Assembly: GCA_019751475.1 (NCBI GenBank)
Contig: JAIENH010000573.1
Span: forward strand, 1 to 6,210
Reading direction: 5' to 3'
Origin: Cyclobacteriaceae bacterium
GTDB taxonomy: Bacteria; Bacteroidota; Bacteroidia; Cytophagales; Cyclobacteriaceae
DNA: 6,210 bases
How positions within the stretch are numbered: the first letter of the stretch is position 1; the number at the start of each line of letters is the position of its first letter. This document shows, in pieces, positions 1-6,210 of this stretch. Made by a program: the position numbers and the translations under genes. Under the pieces are notes generated by a model. The model saw nothing but the letters and a program-made list of their open reading frames with translations. It made no database searches and was not told the DNA's origin.

Positions 1-102
1 AAAGACGGGCACGATTTCGCCAGAAATTTTTTCTTCGGCCTGCTTGACGGCCGCTTTGATGCGGTCAAGGTCTTGTGAAGTGAATCGCTTTTGGATGGAC
101 AT
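1..102 (-). CDS. TPM-domain protein, N-terminal fragment (runs off left edge)
   Basis: Only the first 34 codons are present; the reading frame is open to the window edge. The start is the ATG at 100-102, giving a protein that begins MSIQKRFTSQDLDRIKAAVK and continues through an acidic helix to a GEIVPVF strand. A short amphipathic helix followed by 'AE..ISGEIVPV' is how the TPM domain (TLP18.3/Psb32/MOLO-1 family, formerly DUF477) typically opens. Bacterial members are usually membrane-associated, either with a signal peptide plus C-terminal helix or as soluble-start variants. This one has no signal peptide, so the domain starts almost at residue 1, as in the short cytoplasmic-start TPM proteins that often sit beside LemA and a second TPM protein in Bacteroidota. 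That neighbourhood lies outside the window and cannot be seen. No Shine-Dalgarno sequence precedes the ATG; the leader is AT-rich. Family call rests on a short stretch, so it is probable rather than certain. Confidence 0.72.
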   Translation of the reverse strand, partial: MSIQKRFTSQDLDRIKAAVKQAEEKISGEIVPVF

Positions 103-156
103 AGTGGTTGACTATTTTAAAGCCGTTCGCAAAACGAGCGGACAGTAAAGGTAAGG

Positions 157-179
157 GTTTACTTTCAATGAAAGTAAAC
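157..179. repeat. Perfect AT-rich dyad upstream of the TPM gene
   Basis: The arms GTTTACTTTC (157-166) and GAAAGTAAAC (170-179) are perfect reverse complements separated by AAT; the A/T flanking the central base also pair, giving 11+11. The dyad lies 55-77 bases upstream of the TPM start codon. There is no T-tract on either side, so it is not a standard terminator. It could be an operator for a dimeric regulator of the TPM gene, or the outer part of the adjacent repeat cluster. The palindrome is seen directly; the function is inference. Confidence 0.6.
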
Positions 180-280
180 GAGAACGGGTGCATAAAAAAT
201 TGTCGAGATTATGAGAGATTTAAAAGATTTCAACTCTGTTGCGCGACAAATAGTGATATATCTTTTTTCAGTTTGTAGAC

Positions 281-295
281 GCGCATTCATTGCGC
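281..295. repeat. Small stem-loop GCGCA/TGCGC
   Basis: The arms GCGCA (281-285) and TGCGC (291-295) pair perfectly around the loop TTCAT. It sits ten bases left of the 28-base palindrome and belongs to the chain of hairpins inside the inverted-end block. It is short enough that chance is possible in isolation; its place in a series is what makes it worth listing. Confidence 0.4.
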
Positions 296-304
296 TGGTT
301 GGTG

Positions 305-332
305 GTATCCCCGGCCTTAAGGCCGGGGATAC
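305..332. repeat. 28-base perfect palindrome, GC-rich
   Basis: The half-site GTATCCCCGGCC (305-316) is followed by TTAA and then by its exact reverse complement (321-332). Because TTAA is itself self-complementary, all 28 bases form one uninterrupted palindrome centred between 318 and 319. It is the most GC-rich and most symmetric stretch of the gap. No T-tract follows on either strand (the right flank is TTTAATCC), so a plain intrinsic terminator is unlikely. A perfect spacerless palindrome of this kind is typical of REP-like repeat cores that extrude as hairpins in single-stranded DNA. Confidence 0.8.
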
Positions 333-346
333 TTTAATCCGCCCGT

Positions 347-374
347 CAAATCGCACGAGCAGTCGTATGATTTG
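347..374. repeat. 12-bp stem-loop with one mismatch and one wobble
   Basis: CAAATCGCACGA (347-358) pairs with TCGTATGATTTG (363-374) around the four-base loop GCAG. Ten pairs are Watson-Crick; on the plus strand the other two positions are one G-U wobble and one C-A mismatch. It lies 14 bases after the 28-base palindrome. The plus-strand wobble could hint at structure kept in RNA, but with one sequence this cannot be told from decay. Confidence 0.6.
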
Positions 375-378
375 GAAT

Positions 379-394
379 ACGGAATTTTGTCCGT
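379..394. repeat. Small stem-loop ACGGA/TCCGT
   Basis: ACGGA (379-383) pairs with TCCGT (390-394) around the six-base loop ATTTTG. It follows the preceding stem-loop by only four bases, continuing the tandem chain of hairpins. The stem is short, and the call depends on its context. Confidence 0.4.
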
Positions 395-404
395 GCGATA
401 GCTA

Positions 405-445
405 TGAGACAATTTGTTATGCACCTACGAAAAAAAATTGTCTCA
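405..445. repeat. 11-bp inverted repeat overlapping the right end of the block
   Basis: TGAGACAATTT (405-415) is exactly matched by its reverse complement AAATTGTCTCA (435-445), with 19 bases between. The left arm contains GACAATTT, which is also the inner half of the right terminal repeat (408-425). This segment can therefore pair either with 435-445 locally or with 197-204 across the whole block. The motif AAATTGTC thus occurs three times in this gap: plus strand at 197-204 and 435-442, minus strand at 408-415. Confidence 0.65.
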
Positions 446-446
446 C

Positions 447-510
447 CCTCCGTGAACTCAATGGTTACAAATTCAAAAACCACTGAGATTACAGAAGACC
501 CACAGAGATA
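447..510. repeat. Degenerate 'CTCTGTGGTT...AACCACAGAG'-type palindromic repeat
   Basis: CTCAATGGTT (457-466) and AACCACTGAG (478-487) are inverted repeats matching at 9 of 10 positions around an 11-base A/T-rich loop. They are flanked by CCTCCGTGAA (448-457) on one side and CCCACAGAGA (500-509) on the other. As I recall it, this resembles a loosely conserved family of intergenic repeats built from CACAGAG / CTCTGTGG units found in many environmental bacteria, including Bacteroidota. Several units here are mutated, so the copy would be old. The inverted repeat is seen directly; family membership is from memory and untested. Confidence 0.45.
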
Positions 511-514
511 ATTA

Positions 515-540
515 CCGAAAAAGCCTCACTAGGGCTTCGG
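515..540 (-). terminator. Possible intrinsic terminator overlapping the propeller gene stop
   Basis: Read on the minus strand, AAGCC and GGCTT form a five-pair stem around the loop CTAGTGA, followed directly by further T residues (TTTC). The loop contains the TAG stop codon of the upstream gene. A longer alternative joins CCGAAGCC to GGC-TTCGG with a three-T bulge. The position immediately at the end of the gene supports a terminator, but the stem is short and the T-run is brief, so efficiency is doubtful. Confidence 0.4.
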
Positions 541-3500
541 CACGCGCACAGCGCCAATGCCTGCATCCCACAACTGGCGTGTGAACTTCGGAACATCGGT
601 GTCGATGATTTCGACAGCGCGGGCTTTCAGCTTGTTCCATTCTTGTGTCAATTCATCGTAACGGTCGCGGTTCGGCTTGGTCACGCGTGGAATGTCGCTT
701 TCGGTATGGTTGATGAGGAAGAGGTAGTTGGCCGTGAATTTGTTTTCAAAATTATCTACATCATCATACGCTTTGGATTTGCGTTGCACCATCTCTTCAT
801 CCCAACTTTTCATTTTTTGCACTAATGCATTGCCATCTTTTTTCAAAGCCGTATACTTTTCGCCTTCCGGCAAATCTTTCAGGATATCATCCACTTGCGA
901 TTTCATTTTGCGAATGCTGTTCACCTTTTTGTGCATGTCATTCAGCGATTCTTCCATCGTGCTCATAAACTGATGATACTCGGCATATTGCTGGGCCGTG
1001 GTAGGATAGAGCGGATTGGGCAAAATCTTACATTCTGTCTTGCTTTCTGATTTGCCGTATTTAAGCGTGATGGAATAATTGCCAGGAGAAGCTTTGTGTC
1101 CGCGGAAGCTGCTCTCGATATATACTTCTGGTGCACCGGTCATTGTAGGATAGCGCATATCCCACACAATGCGATTTATGCCTTTATTTTTGGAGAGGGT
1201 CGGCTCGGCTGAGGGTCCACCCGGGTACGACCGAAACGAATCATCTTTCTTTGAGCTGAGTGAACGTACTAATGCACCTGCTGCATCGCGTATTTCCATC
1301 GTTACATGCACGGAGTCTGGCAGCTTGGGCAAAGCATAGTAGATCACCACACCGTTGGCCGGATTAATACCTTGAAAAGAGTCGCTGCCTTTAAAATCTT
1401 CTGATGTGCGATTGAGCGCACTGCTCCAGTTGCCAATCATGGCGTCTTCAGGCTGATACACTTTAAAATTTTCTTCAGTGCCGTTATGCTGGCGTATCAA
1501 TCCCAGGTCATCCAAAATCCAAAATGCACGCCCCATGGTCGCCACGATCAAATCACCGCGATGAATTTTTAAATCCGTAATGGGTACAATAGGAAGGTTG
1601 AGTTGAAAGGGTTTCCAATTGTTGCCACCATCCCAACTGATGTACATACCCGTTTCGGTGCCTGCAAAGAGCAGTCCTTTGCGTGTATCATCTTCGCGCA
1701 CTACACGTGTGTAGGCGCCTGTGGGAATTCCTTTGCTGATGTTCACCCATGTTTTGCCGTAGTCCGTTGTTTTATAAAGTCCCGGAGTAAAGTCGTTGAA
1801 CTTGTAGCGCGTGGTGGCGATGTAGGCTGTAGCCGGATCGTGTGGAGACAATTCAATCGCATTGATCAGGCACTCGGCCAATCCTTTGGGTGTTACGTTC
1901 GTCCAGGTTTTTCCACCATCGCGCGTAAGCTGCACGAGACCATCATCGCTGCCCGTCCAGATCACACCTTTCTCGGTCGGTGATTCTATCACATAACTGA
2001 GTGTGCCGTAGTTTTCTGCTCCGACAGCTTCTACCGTGTAAGGGCCACCTCCTTTACCTTGCTTATCTTTTTCGTTCCGTGTGAGATCAGGTGAAGCCTC
2101 CTCCCAGGTCACACCATTGTCGCGGGTGCGAAGCAAGTATTGCGCACCGTGGTAAAATGTATTAGGCTCATGCTTTGACCAAATGATGGGTGCGTTCCAA
2201 TTGAAACGGTACTTCATGTCTTTGGTAGCGCGACCTAAGTATTGAATCGGAGCGGCCATAATGTTGGTGCTGGCATTGGCATCAACGTTCAGCGCTTCGA
2301 TGGTGCCGAGATAACTTCCGCCCAGCACCAGTTTTGGATCATCGGGATTGAATGCGAGAAAGGCACTCTCGCCACCAGCCGAATACACCCAGTTACGTTC
2401 TGATATGCGGCCGCTGCCCAGCGCCATGCTTTCAATTCGCACAGACGTGTTGTCTTGCTGACCTGCATAAATTCGATATGGATAAGCATTGTCAACGTTG
2501 ATGCGATAGAATTGTGCTGTAGGCATATTCATGGTCTGCATCGACCAGGTGTTGCCGTAGTTGAAGGTCACACTGGCACCACCATCATCAGCAATGATCA
2601 GGTTTTTGCTGTTGTGCGGATTGATCCACACATCATGGTAGTCACCATGCCAGCCGGAGAGATGCTCCCAGGTTTTTCCTCCATCGATGGAACGAAGAGC
2701 GGGGGCGCTCATCACGTACACGGTATTTTCATCCAGCGGGTCGGCAAACACTTCAATATAATACCACGCACGCTGCACCAGTTCATGGTTACTGCTGACT
2801 TTGCTCCAGCTTTTTCCTGCATCGCTTGACGCGAATAATCCGCCCATTTCTTTTTCTGTGTCGCTCTCAATCAAGGCGTATACTTTCTCGGGATTGGCGC
2901 GGCTTACGGCTATGGCCATCTTGCCCATTTCTTTGGGCAAACCGTTTTGCATTTTCTCCCACGTATCGCCTCCGTCCGTTGATTTATACAGTCCGCTGCC
3001 CGGGCCACCGCTGATCACCTTCCACGGCAAGCGCTGGTGGTGCCACATGGCTGCGTACAATACTTTTGGATTGCTCATGTCCATCGACAGTTCGGCACAT
3101 CCCGTAAGGTCGTTGACAAATAACACGCGTGTCCAGGTGAGGCCACCGTTGGTAGATTTATAAATGCCGCGGTCTTGCGTTGGCCCATTAATGGCACCTT
3201 GAGCCGCTACATAAACGATATCAGAATTTTTTGGATGGATGACGATGCGCGAAATCTGGAGAGTCTTTTCAAGTCCCATTTTCCTCCACGACTTGCCCGC
3301 ATCGGTTGATTTGTACACTCCGTCTCCATAGGTGGTCATCACACCGCGGGGGGCATGCTCGCCCATACCTACATATACTACGTTTGGCTCGCTCTCTGAG
3401 ACGACCACGGCACCGACAGATCCGGTTTTAAAATAACCATCGCTGATATTGCCCCACGTTACGCCTGCGTCTTCGGTCTTCCACAAACCGCCACCCGTAG

Positions 3501-3678
3501 TGCCCATGTAGTAGGTGAGCGGGTCACTGGCCACGCCTGTGGCGCACACCGAGCGGCCTCCACGAAACGGGCCGATGTTGCGATACTTCACGTATTTGAA
3601 TACGCTGTCGAGGTTTTGGGCGACTGCACTATGAAGAGCAACCGAAGAAACGAGCAGCAGCAGAAATAATTTTCTCAT
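529..3678 (-). CDS. Secreted sortilin/VPS10-like Asp-box beta-propeller protein ('glycosyl hydrolase'-type annotation)
   Basis: A 1049-residue protein, complete. Residues 1-20 are a standard signal peptide (MRKL, hydrophobic core, AVA cleavage site before Gln21); no lipobox cysteine follows, so it should be periplasmic or released. The family hallmark '[12 protein letters not shown]' is at 32-43. Ten good Asp-box turns (S/T-x-D-x-G-x-T/S-W) start near residues 67, 123, 174, 232, 283, 329, 517, 584, 636 and 680, with a decayed one near 371. The spacing suggests two tandem propellers, about 32-390 and 390-730, as in GH74-like and sortilin-like folds. '[10 protein letters not shown]' (716-725) closes the propeller region. 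About 770-885 looks like a beta-sandwich with the family motif '[12 protein letters not shown]' (833-844), and 895-1049 is mostly helical and charged. There is no T9SS-style C-terminal sorting domain. Substrate unknown: the label 'glycosyl hydrolase' is by fold, not proven chemistry. It starts 109 bases after the permease gene; no Shine-Dalgarno is visible. Confidence 0.93.
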   Translation of the reverse strand: MRKLFLLLLVSSVALHSAVAQNLDSVFKYVKYRNIGPFRGGRSVCATGVASDPLTYYMGTTGGGLWKTEDAGVTWGNISDGYFKTGSVGAVVVSESEPNVVYVGMGEHAPRGVMTTYGDGVYKSTDAGKSWRKMGLEKTLQISRIVIHPKNSDIVYVAAQGAINGPTQDRGIYKSTNGGLTWTRVLFVNDLTGCAELSMDMSNPKVLYAAMWHHQRLPWKVISGGPGSGLYKSTDGGDTWEKMQNGLPKEMGKMAIAVSRANPEKVYALIESDTEKEMGGLFASSDAGKSWSKVSSNHELVQRAWYYIEVFADPLDENTVYVMSAPALRSIDGGKTWEHLSGWHGDYHDVWINPHNSKNLIIADDGGASVTFNYGNTWSMQTMNMPTAQFYRINVDNAYPYRIYAGQQDNTSVRIESMALGSGRISERNWVYSAGGESAFLAFNPDDPKLVLGGSYLGTIEALNVDANASTNIMAAPIQYLGRATKDMKYRFNWNAPIIWSKHEPNTFYHGAQYLLRTRDNGVTWEEASPDLTRNEKDKQGKGGGPYTVEAVGAENYGTLSYVIESPTEKGVIWTGSDDGLVQLTRDGGKTWTNVTPKGLAECLINAIELSPHDPATAYIATTRYKFNDFTPGLYKTTDYGKTWVNISKGIPTGAYTRVVREDDTRKGLLFAGTETGMYISWDGGNNWKPFQLNLPIVPITDLKIHRGDLIVATMGRAFWILDDLGLIRQHNGTEENFKVYQPEDAMIGNWSSALNRTSEDFKGSDSFQGINPANGVVIYYALPKLPDSVHVTMEIRDAAGALVRSLSSKKDDSFRSYPGGPSAEPTLSKNKGINRIVWDMRYPTMTGAPEVYIESSFRGHKASPGNYSITLKYGKSESKTECKILPNPLYPTTAQQYAEYHQFMSTMEESLNDMHKKVNSIRKMKSQVDDILKDLPEGEKYTALKKDGNALVQKMKSWDEEMVQRKSKAYDDVDNFENKFTANYLFLINHTESDIPRVTKPNRDRYDELTQEWNKLKARAVEIIDTDVPKFTRQLWDAGIGAVRVPKP

Positions 3679-3728
3679 GTTAGTAAGGGAAAGAAGGATT
3701 ACAAAAAAGGACTCAGTTCTTTAGGATC

Positions 3729-3758
3729 GAAAAATAGGAAACTAAAACCGGAATGCAA
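3729..3758 (-). promoter_or_regulatory. Candidate Bacteroidota-type promoter for the propeller gene
   Basis: On the minus strand, TTG (3756-3758) is followed after 19 bases by TATTTTTC (3729-3736), which matches the Bacteroidota -7 consensus TAnnTTTG at all but the last position. The spacing matches the usual 19-or-so bases between -33 and -7 elements. Transcription would begin near 3722, leaving a leader of about 40-45 bases before the ATG at 3676-3678. Short AT-rich motifs like this occur by chance, so it is only a candidate, but it is the best-placed one in the 109-base gap. Confidence 0.35.
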
Positions 3759-3787
3759 CGGCAAACTCCAGCAGCGGTTTACAACAA

Positions 3788-6163
3788 CTACTCCGTTCTT
3801 AAATTTTTTACAGGATTCATTCGTGCCGCATTGATGGTTTTGAAACCGGTGGTCAGCGCGGCCAACAGCAACATCGCACCAATCGAAGTTATGATCGTGC
3901 TTATTCCAACTTTTTCATAATACTCCCAGGCGGCATCCATTGAAAAATCAACCATAGAGTAGCCAATAACTCCGCCTAGTAAAGAAGCCACTCCAAGAAC
4001 CACAACAAACTCAAAGCTGATTTCATGCACAAGACCCAACACCGATGCGCCAAGAATTTTTCGAATGCCAATTTCGCTCGTTCGTTTTAGAATGGTGAGC
4101 GAGACCAATGTAAAAAGCCCGGTGAATGACAATAGCCCCGCGAAAAAACCAATGAAACCAAATATGATAATGACATTTTTATTGGTGGTGTTGGTATCGC
4201 TCATCTGATTGTCAATAAACTGCGATTCGTAATTCAAATTCGGAAACAACTTCTGCCACTTTTGCTTCATAAACGCGTCTACGGATTGCATCTTACCCGG
4301 TGCAGTGCTTGCCACCAACTGCGTGTACTGATGAGGTAAAATGTATCGTATCATCATGGGCTCAATGGGACTAAACAACGATCTCGCATACAAATCCTTC
4401 GTGACACCAATTACAAAAAATTGAGCAGTGTCTTGCCACACAACACGCTTGCCTATAGGATTGTCCGTCCATCCAAATCGCTTGATAAATTCCTCCGTAA
4501 TAATAACCGATTCCGTTAGGTCGGTTTGAGAGTCTTTGCTAAAGCCGCGACCAGTGAGAATCTTAATGTCAAGAGCACTTAAATAGTCATCGCCCACATC
4601 CATGATGTCCACTTGCTTTTCCATTGATTCATACTTCACAGTGCCTGTGTAAAATGAATTTGCAATATGATCTTTCGTGCCGGCAATCTTTACAATGTCT
4701 TCATTTCCCGATAAGGCATCGCGATAGATAGTAAACGCACTTTCATTTTCCACACTAATGGAGATTACTCCTGTCTTCGAAAATCCGAGATCAAAGTCTT
4801 GCTGATAGTGAGCATTGTGAAAAAAGGCTATCGCAAAAATGATCGTCACTAATGAAATGCTAAACTGTCCTGCCAATAGTGTCTTGGTAAGCCAACTCGC
4901 TCCGCCAAATTTTGTTTTACCTTTTAAAATACTGATGGGTTCAAATGATGTTATGTAAAATGCAGGATAGCTGCCCGCCAGCAGGCCAGTAAAAAGGAGA
5001 AGGCCAAAAAGAAAGATAAATATGCCTTTGTTTTGCGTATAACTTAAATCCAGGTCAAGCCACCACCACAAGCTATCGTACGCAGGCACCAGAAGCTCGG
5101 CTATGAATAACCCGGCTGCAAAACCCAGCAGGCAGAGTAATAAATTCTCGCCTAGAAATTGAACTACCAATTGCTTACGCAATCCCCCCATTACTTTGCG
5201 AATACTAATTTCTTTCAACCGTTGACTGGAAAGTGCGATGGACGTGTTGGTGAAATTGAAGCAAGCCAAAAGTAGAAGCAGCGCACTCATAATAGCAGGA
5301 ATGATCACTACGGCCTTCGGTGCACCCCACCAGAGGTCATCATCTTTCAAATCTCGAGCGTCCTGGATGCCGGCAAAGCGTTGCAAGTAGTACTTCTTGG
5401 CTTTCAAGTCGGGGCGTGCTTTATTCTGATCCTCTACATATCGCTGCAATTGCTCAGCAACAACGGATACCCGCTGTGAGTCTTTGATCAGAACAAACGT
5501 AGAGGCCGATTTTTTCCAATCGGAATCCTGTGGGGTATGATCGGCATACGTATCCCACTGATTTTCCCATCGTGTGATGACATCAAAGCGAAAGCTGGAA
5601 TTGTAGGGGCGCTTCTTGAATACGCCACCAATTTCAAATTCTTTGGGAATGCGATTATTGATCTGTGTGATCGGTTTTCCGACAACATCCTCCGTATTGA
5701 AATACCGCAAAGCCAATTCATCACTGATAAAAATTTTGCTTTTGTCTTTGAAGCTGTTGATGTCTCCATGCGTCAAGGCAAGATCAAACATCTCAAAGAA
5801 AGACGAATCCGCATAAAAGATGTAGGGAGAAAATACCTCTTCATTAACTCTTAAATGGGTGTAATCAATGATAATCCGCGCGGTAACCTGTACGTCAGAA
5901 ATATTGGTTTTGATATTTTCCGACAGTGGCAGAGGTGTCTTGGCATAGTGATCTTCCTGACCCTCGTTGTCGTGAGCAAACTGAATGCGATAAATGTTTT
6001 CAGCATTTCGTTGGTCGCTGTCCCAGCGGTTGCGAAAGTCCCAATTGAGATAGGCTACAATGCTCAGCGCTACGGCCAGCCCCATGCCAATAATGTTGAT
6101 GAAGACAAATAGCTTTTTCTTGCTAAGGCTTCGAAGAGTGACTAAGAAGTAGTTTCTCAGCAC
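3788..6163 (-). CDS. ABC transporter permease, MacB/FtsX family with two FtsX domains
   Basis: A complete 791-residue inner-membrane protein. Helix 1 is near residues 18-40, followed by a periplasmic MacB-PCD-like domain (about 41-282). The first FtsX core has helices near 283-305, 340-360 and 380-402. A helix near 428-448 precedes a second periplasmic domain (about 450-660), and the second FtsX core has helices near 664-690, 715-737 and 755-778. Each core carries the family signature after its first helix: 'KEISIRKVMGG' (317-327) and 'SEIGIRKILGA' (696-706), where the permease contacts the ATPase. It ends with the usual 'AARMNPVKNLRTE'. The start codon is GTG (6161-6163): an in-frame TAA lies ten codons upstream with no ATG between, and the family-typical opening MLRNYFLVTLRSLSKKKLF begins here; the next Met (27) would remove half of helix 1. 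Such proteins drive mechanotransmission-type export or lipid/protein handling, but the substrate is not readable. No ATPase gene is in the window; it may lie beyond 6210 or elsewhere. Confidence 0.93.
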   Translation of the reverse strand: MLRNYFLVTLRSLSKKKLFVFINIIGMGLAVALSIVAYLNWDFRNRWDSDQRNAENIYRIQFAHDNEGQEDHYAKTPLPLSENIKTNISDVQVTARIIIDYTHLRVNEEVFSPYIFYADSSFFEMFDLALTHGDINSFKDKSKIFISDELALRYFNTEDVVGKPITQINNRIPKEFEIGGVFKKRPYNSSFRFDVITRWENQWDTYADHTPQDSDWKKSASTFVLIKDSQRVSVVAEQLQRYVEDQNKARPDLKAKKYYLQRFAGIQDARDLKDDDLWWGAPKAVVIIPAIMSALLLLLACFNFTNTSIALSSQRLKEISIRKVMGGLRKQLVVQFLGENLLLCLLGFAAGLFIAELLVPAYDSLWWWLDLDLSYTQNKGIFIFLFGLLLFTGLLAGSYPAFYITSFEPISILKGKTKFGGASWLTKTLLAGQFSISLVTIIFAIAFFHNAHYQQDFDLGFSKTGVISISVENESAFTIYRDALSGNEDIVKIAGTKDHIANSFYTGTVKYESMEKQVDIMDVGDDYLSALDIKILTGRGFSKDSQTDLTESVIITEEFIKRFGWTDNPIGKRVVWQDTAQFFVIGVTKDLYARSLFSPIEPMMIRYILPHQYTQLVASTAPGKMQSVDAFMKQKWQKLFPNLNYESQFIDNQMSDTNTTNKNVIIIFGFIGFFAGLLSFTGLFTLVSLTILKRTSEIGIRKILGASVLGLVHEISFEFVVVLGVASLLGGVIGYSMVDFSMDAAWEYYEKVGISTIITSIGAMLLLAALTTGFKTINAARMNPVKNLRTE

Positions 6164-6210
6164 AAAAGATTGGATTGAATTAAGACGAAGTTAGGCAATA
6201 CTTGCGTATT

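Larger units (their letters stand above)
187..425. repeat. MITE-like or REP-like block with 18-base inverted ends
   Basis: The left end GGTGCATAAAAAATTGTC (187-204) and the right end GACAATTTGTTATGCACC (408-425) are reverse complements at 17 of 18 positions, bounding a block of about 239 bases. Inside are stem-loops at 281-295, 305-332, 347-374 and 379-394. No gene inside is convincing: open frames cross it on both strands (211-486 plus, 165-356 minus), but neither has a recognisable domain or family. The size, terminal inverted repeats, dense internal dyads and intergenic position fit a non-autonomous mobile repeat (a MITE, or a cluster of REP-type palindromes moved by a Y1 transposase). No clear target-site duplication flanks the ends: 'acg' occurs near both sides but not flush. 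From memory, similar translated strings recur as tiny hypothetical proteins in Bacteroidota, which would fit a dispersed repeat, but I cannot verify this. A structured RNA is the main alternative. Confidence 0.5.

Noticed and set aside
165..356. Open frame of 63 codons on the minus strand across the same block
   Set aside because: Its N-terminus is encoded by the hairpin and palindrome sequences and its C-terminus by the inverted end and the 157-179 dyad, with no family resemblance. It is not supported as a gene.
184..429. Target-site duplication 'acg' around the inverted-end block
   Set aside because: The three-base match is not flush with both ends (one extra base on the right) and is too short to distinguish from chance.
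211..486. Open frame of 91 codons on the plus strand across the repeat cluster
   Set aside because: No recognisable domain, no ribosome site, and it spans palindromes and both repeat types. It is better explained as a chance frame within a dispersed repeat.
157..510. CRISPR array
   Set aside because: The repeats are inverted and irregular, with no direct repeats at constant spacing.
1615..3480. Recurring CCAxGTTTTTCC-like DNA words inside the propeller gene
   Set aside because: They are the coding sequence of the repeated Asp-box motifs (G-K-T-W) of the protein, not independent DNA repeats.
3745..3780. AAACCG/CGGTTT inverted repeat after the permease stop as a terminator
   Set aside because: The stem is six pairs with a 24-base loop and only TTTTAGTTT after it; too weak to call, and it overlaps the candidate promoter of the next gene.
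6186..6193. TAACTTCG on the minus strand as a -7 element for the permease gene
   Set aside because: It differs from TAnnTTTG at one position, and the expected -33 element would fall at or beyond the window edge, so it cannot be assessed.

Overview
The window looks like chromosomal DNA from a member of the Bacteroidota, most likely a Cytophagales-type environmental lineage. Four observations support this. The large secreted Asp-box propeller protein and the 791-residue FtsX/MacB-type permease are both of kinds abundant in that phylum. The genes lack Shine-Dalgarno sequences, and a candidate promoter fits the Bacteroidota TTG / TAnnTTTG pattern. The lineage below phylum level is a guess from protein style, not something the sequence proves.

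All three genes lie on the minus strand. In transcription order (right to left) they are: an ABC-transporter permease of the 8-helix MacB/FtsX type (3788-6163, GTG start); a 1049-residue periplasmic sortilin/VPS10-like Asp-box beta-propeller protein, often annotated as 'glycosyl hydrolase' (529-3678); and the first 34 codons of a TPM-domain protein running off the left edge (1-102). The 109-base gap between permease and propeller genes holds a possible promoter, so the two may be separate transcription units. A small hairpin overlaps the propeller gene's stop codon and may end its transcript.

The unusual part is the 426-base gap at 103-528. It has no convincing gene but is packed with inverted repeats. 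There is a dyad 55 bases upstream of the TPM gene. Next comes a ~239-base block bounded by 18-base inverted ends (17/18 matching) that contains a 28-base perfect palindrome and several further stem-loops. Last is a degenerate palindrome of the 'CTCTGTGGTT...AACCACAGAG' type. This reads as a mobile, MITE- or REP-like repeat cluster, or less likely a structured RNA.

I see no evidence that the genes form a new defence, secretion or biosynthetic system. The repeat cluster, and the probable non-enzymatic nature of the propeller protein, are the points most worth checking.
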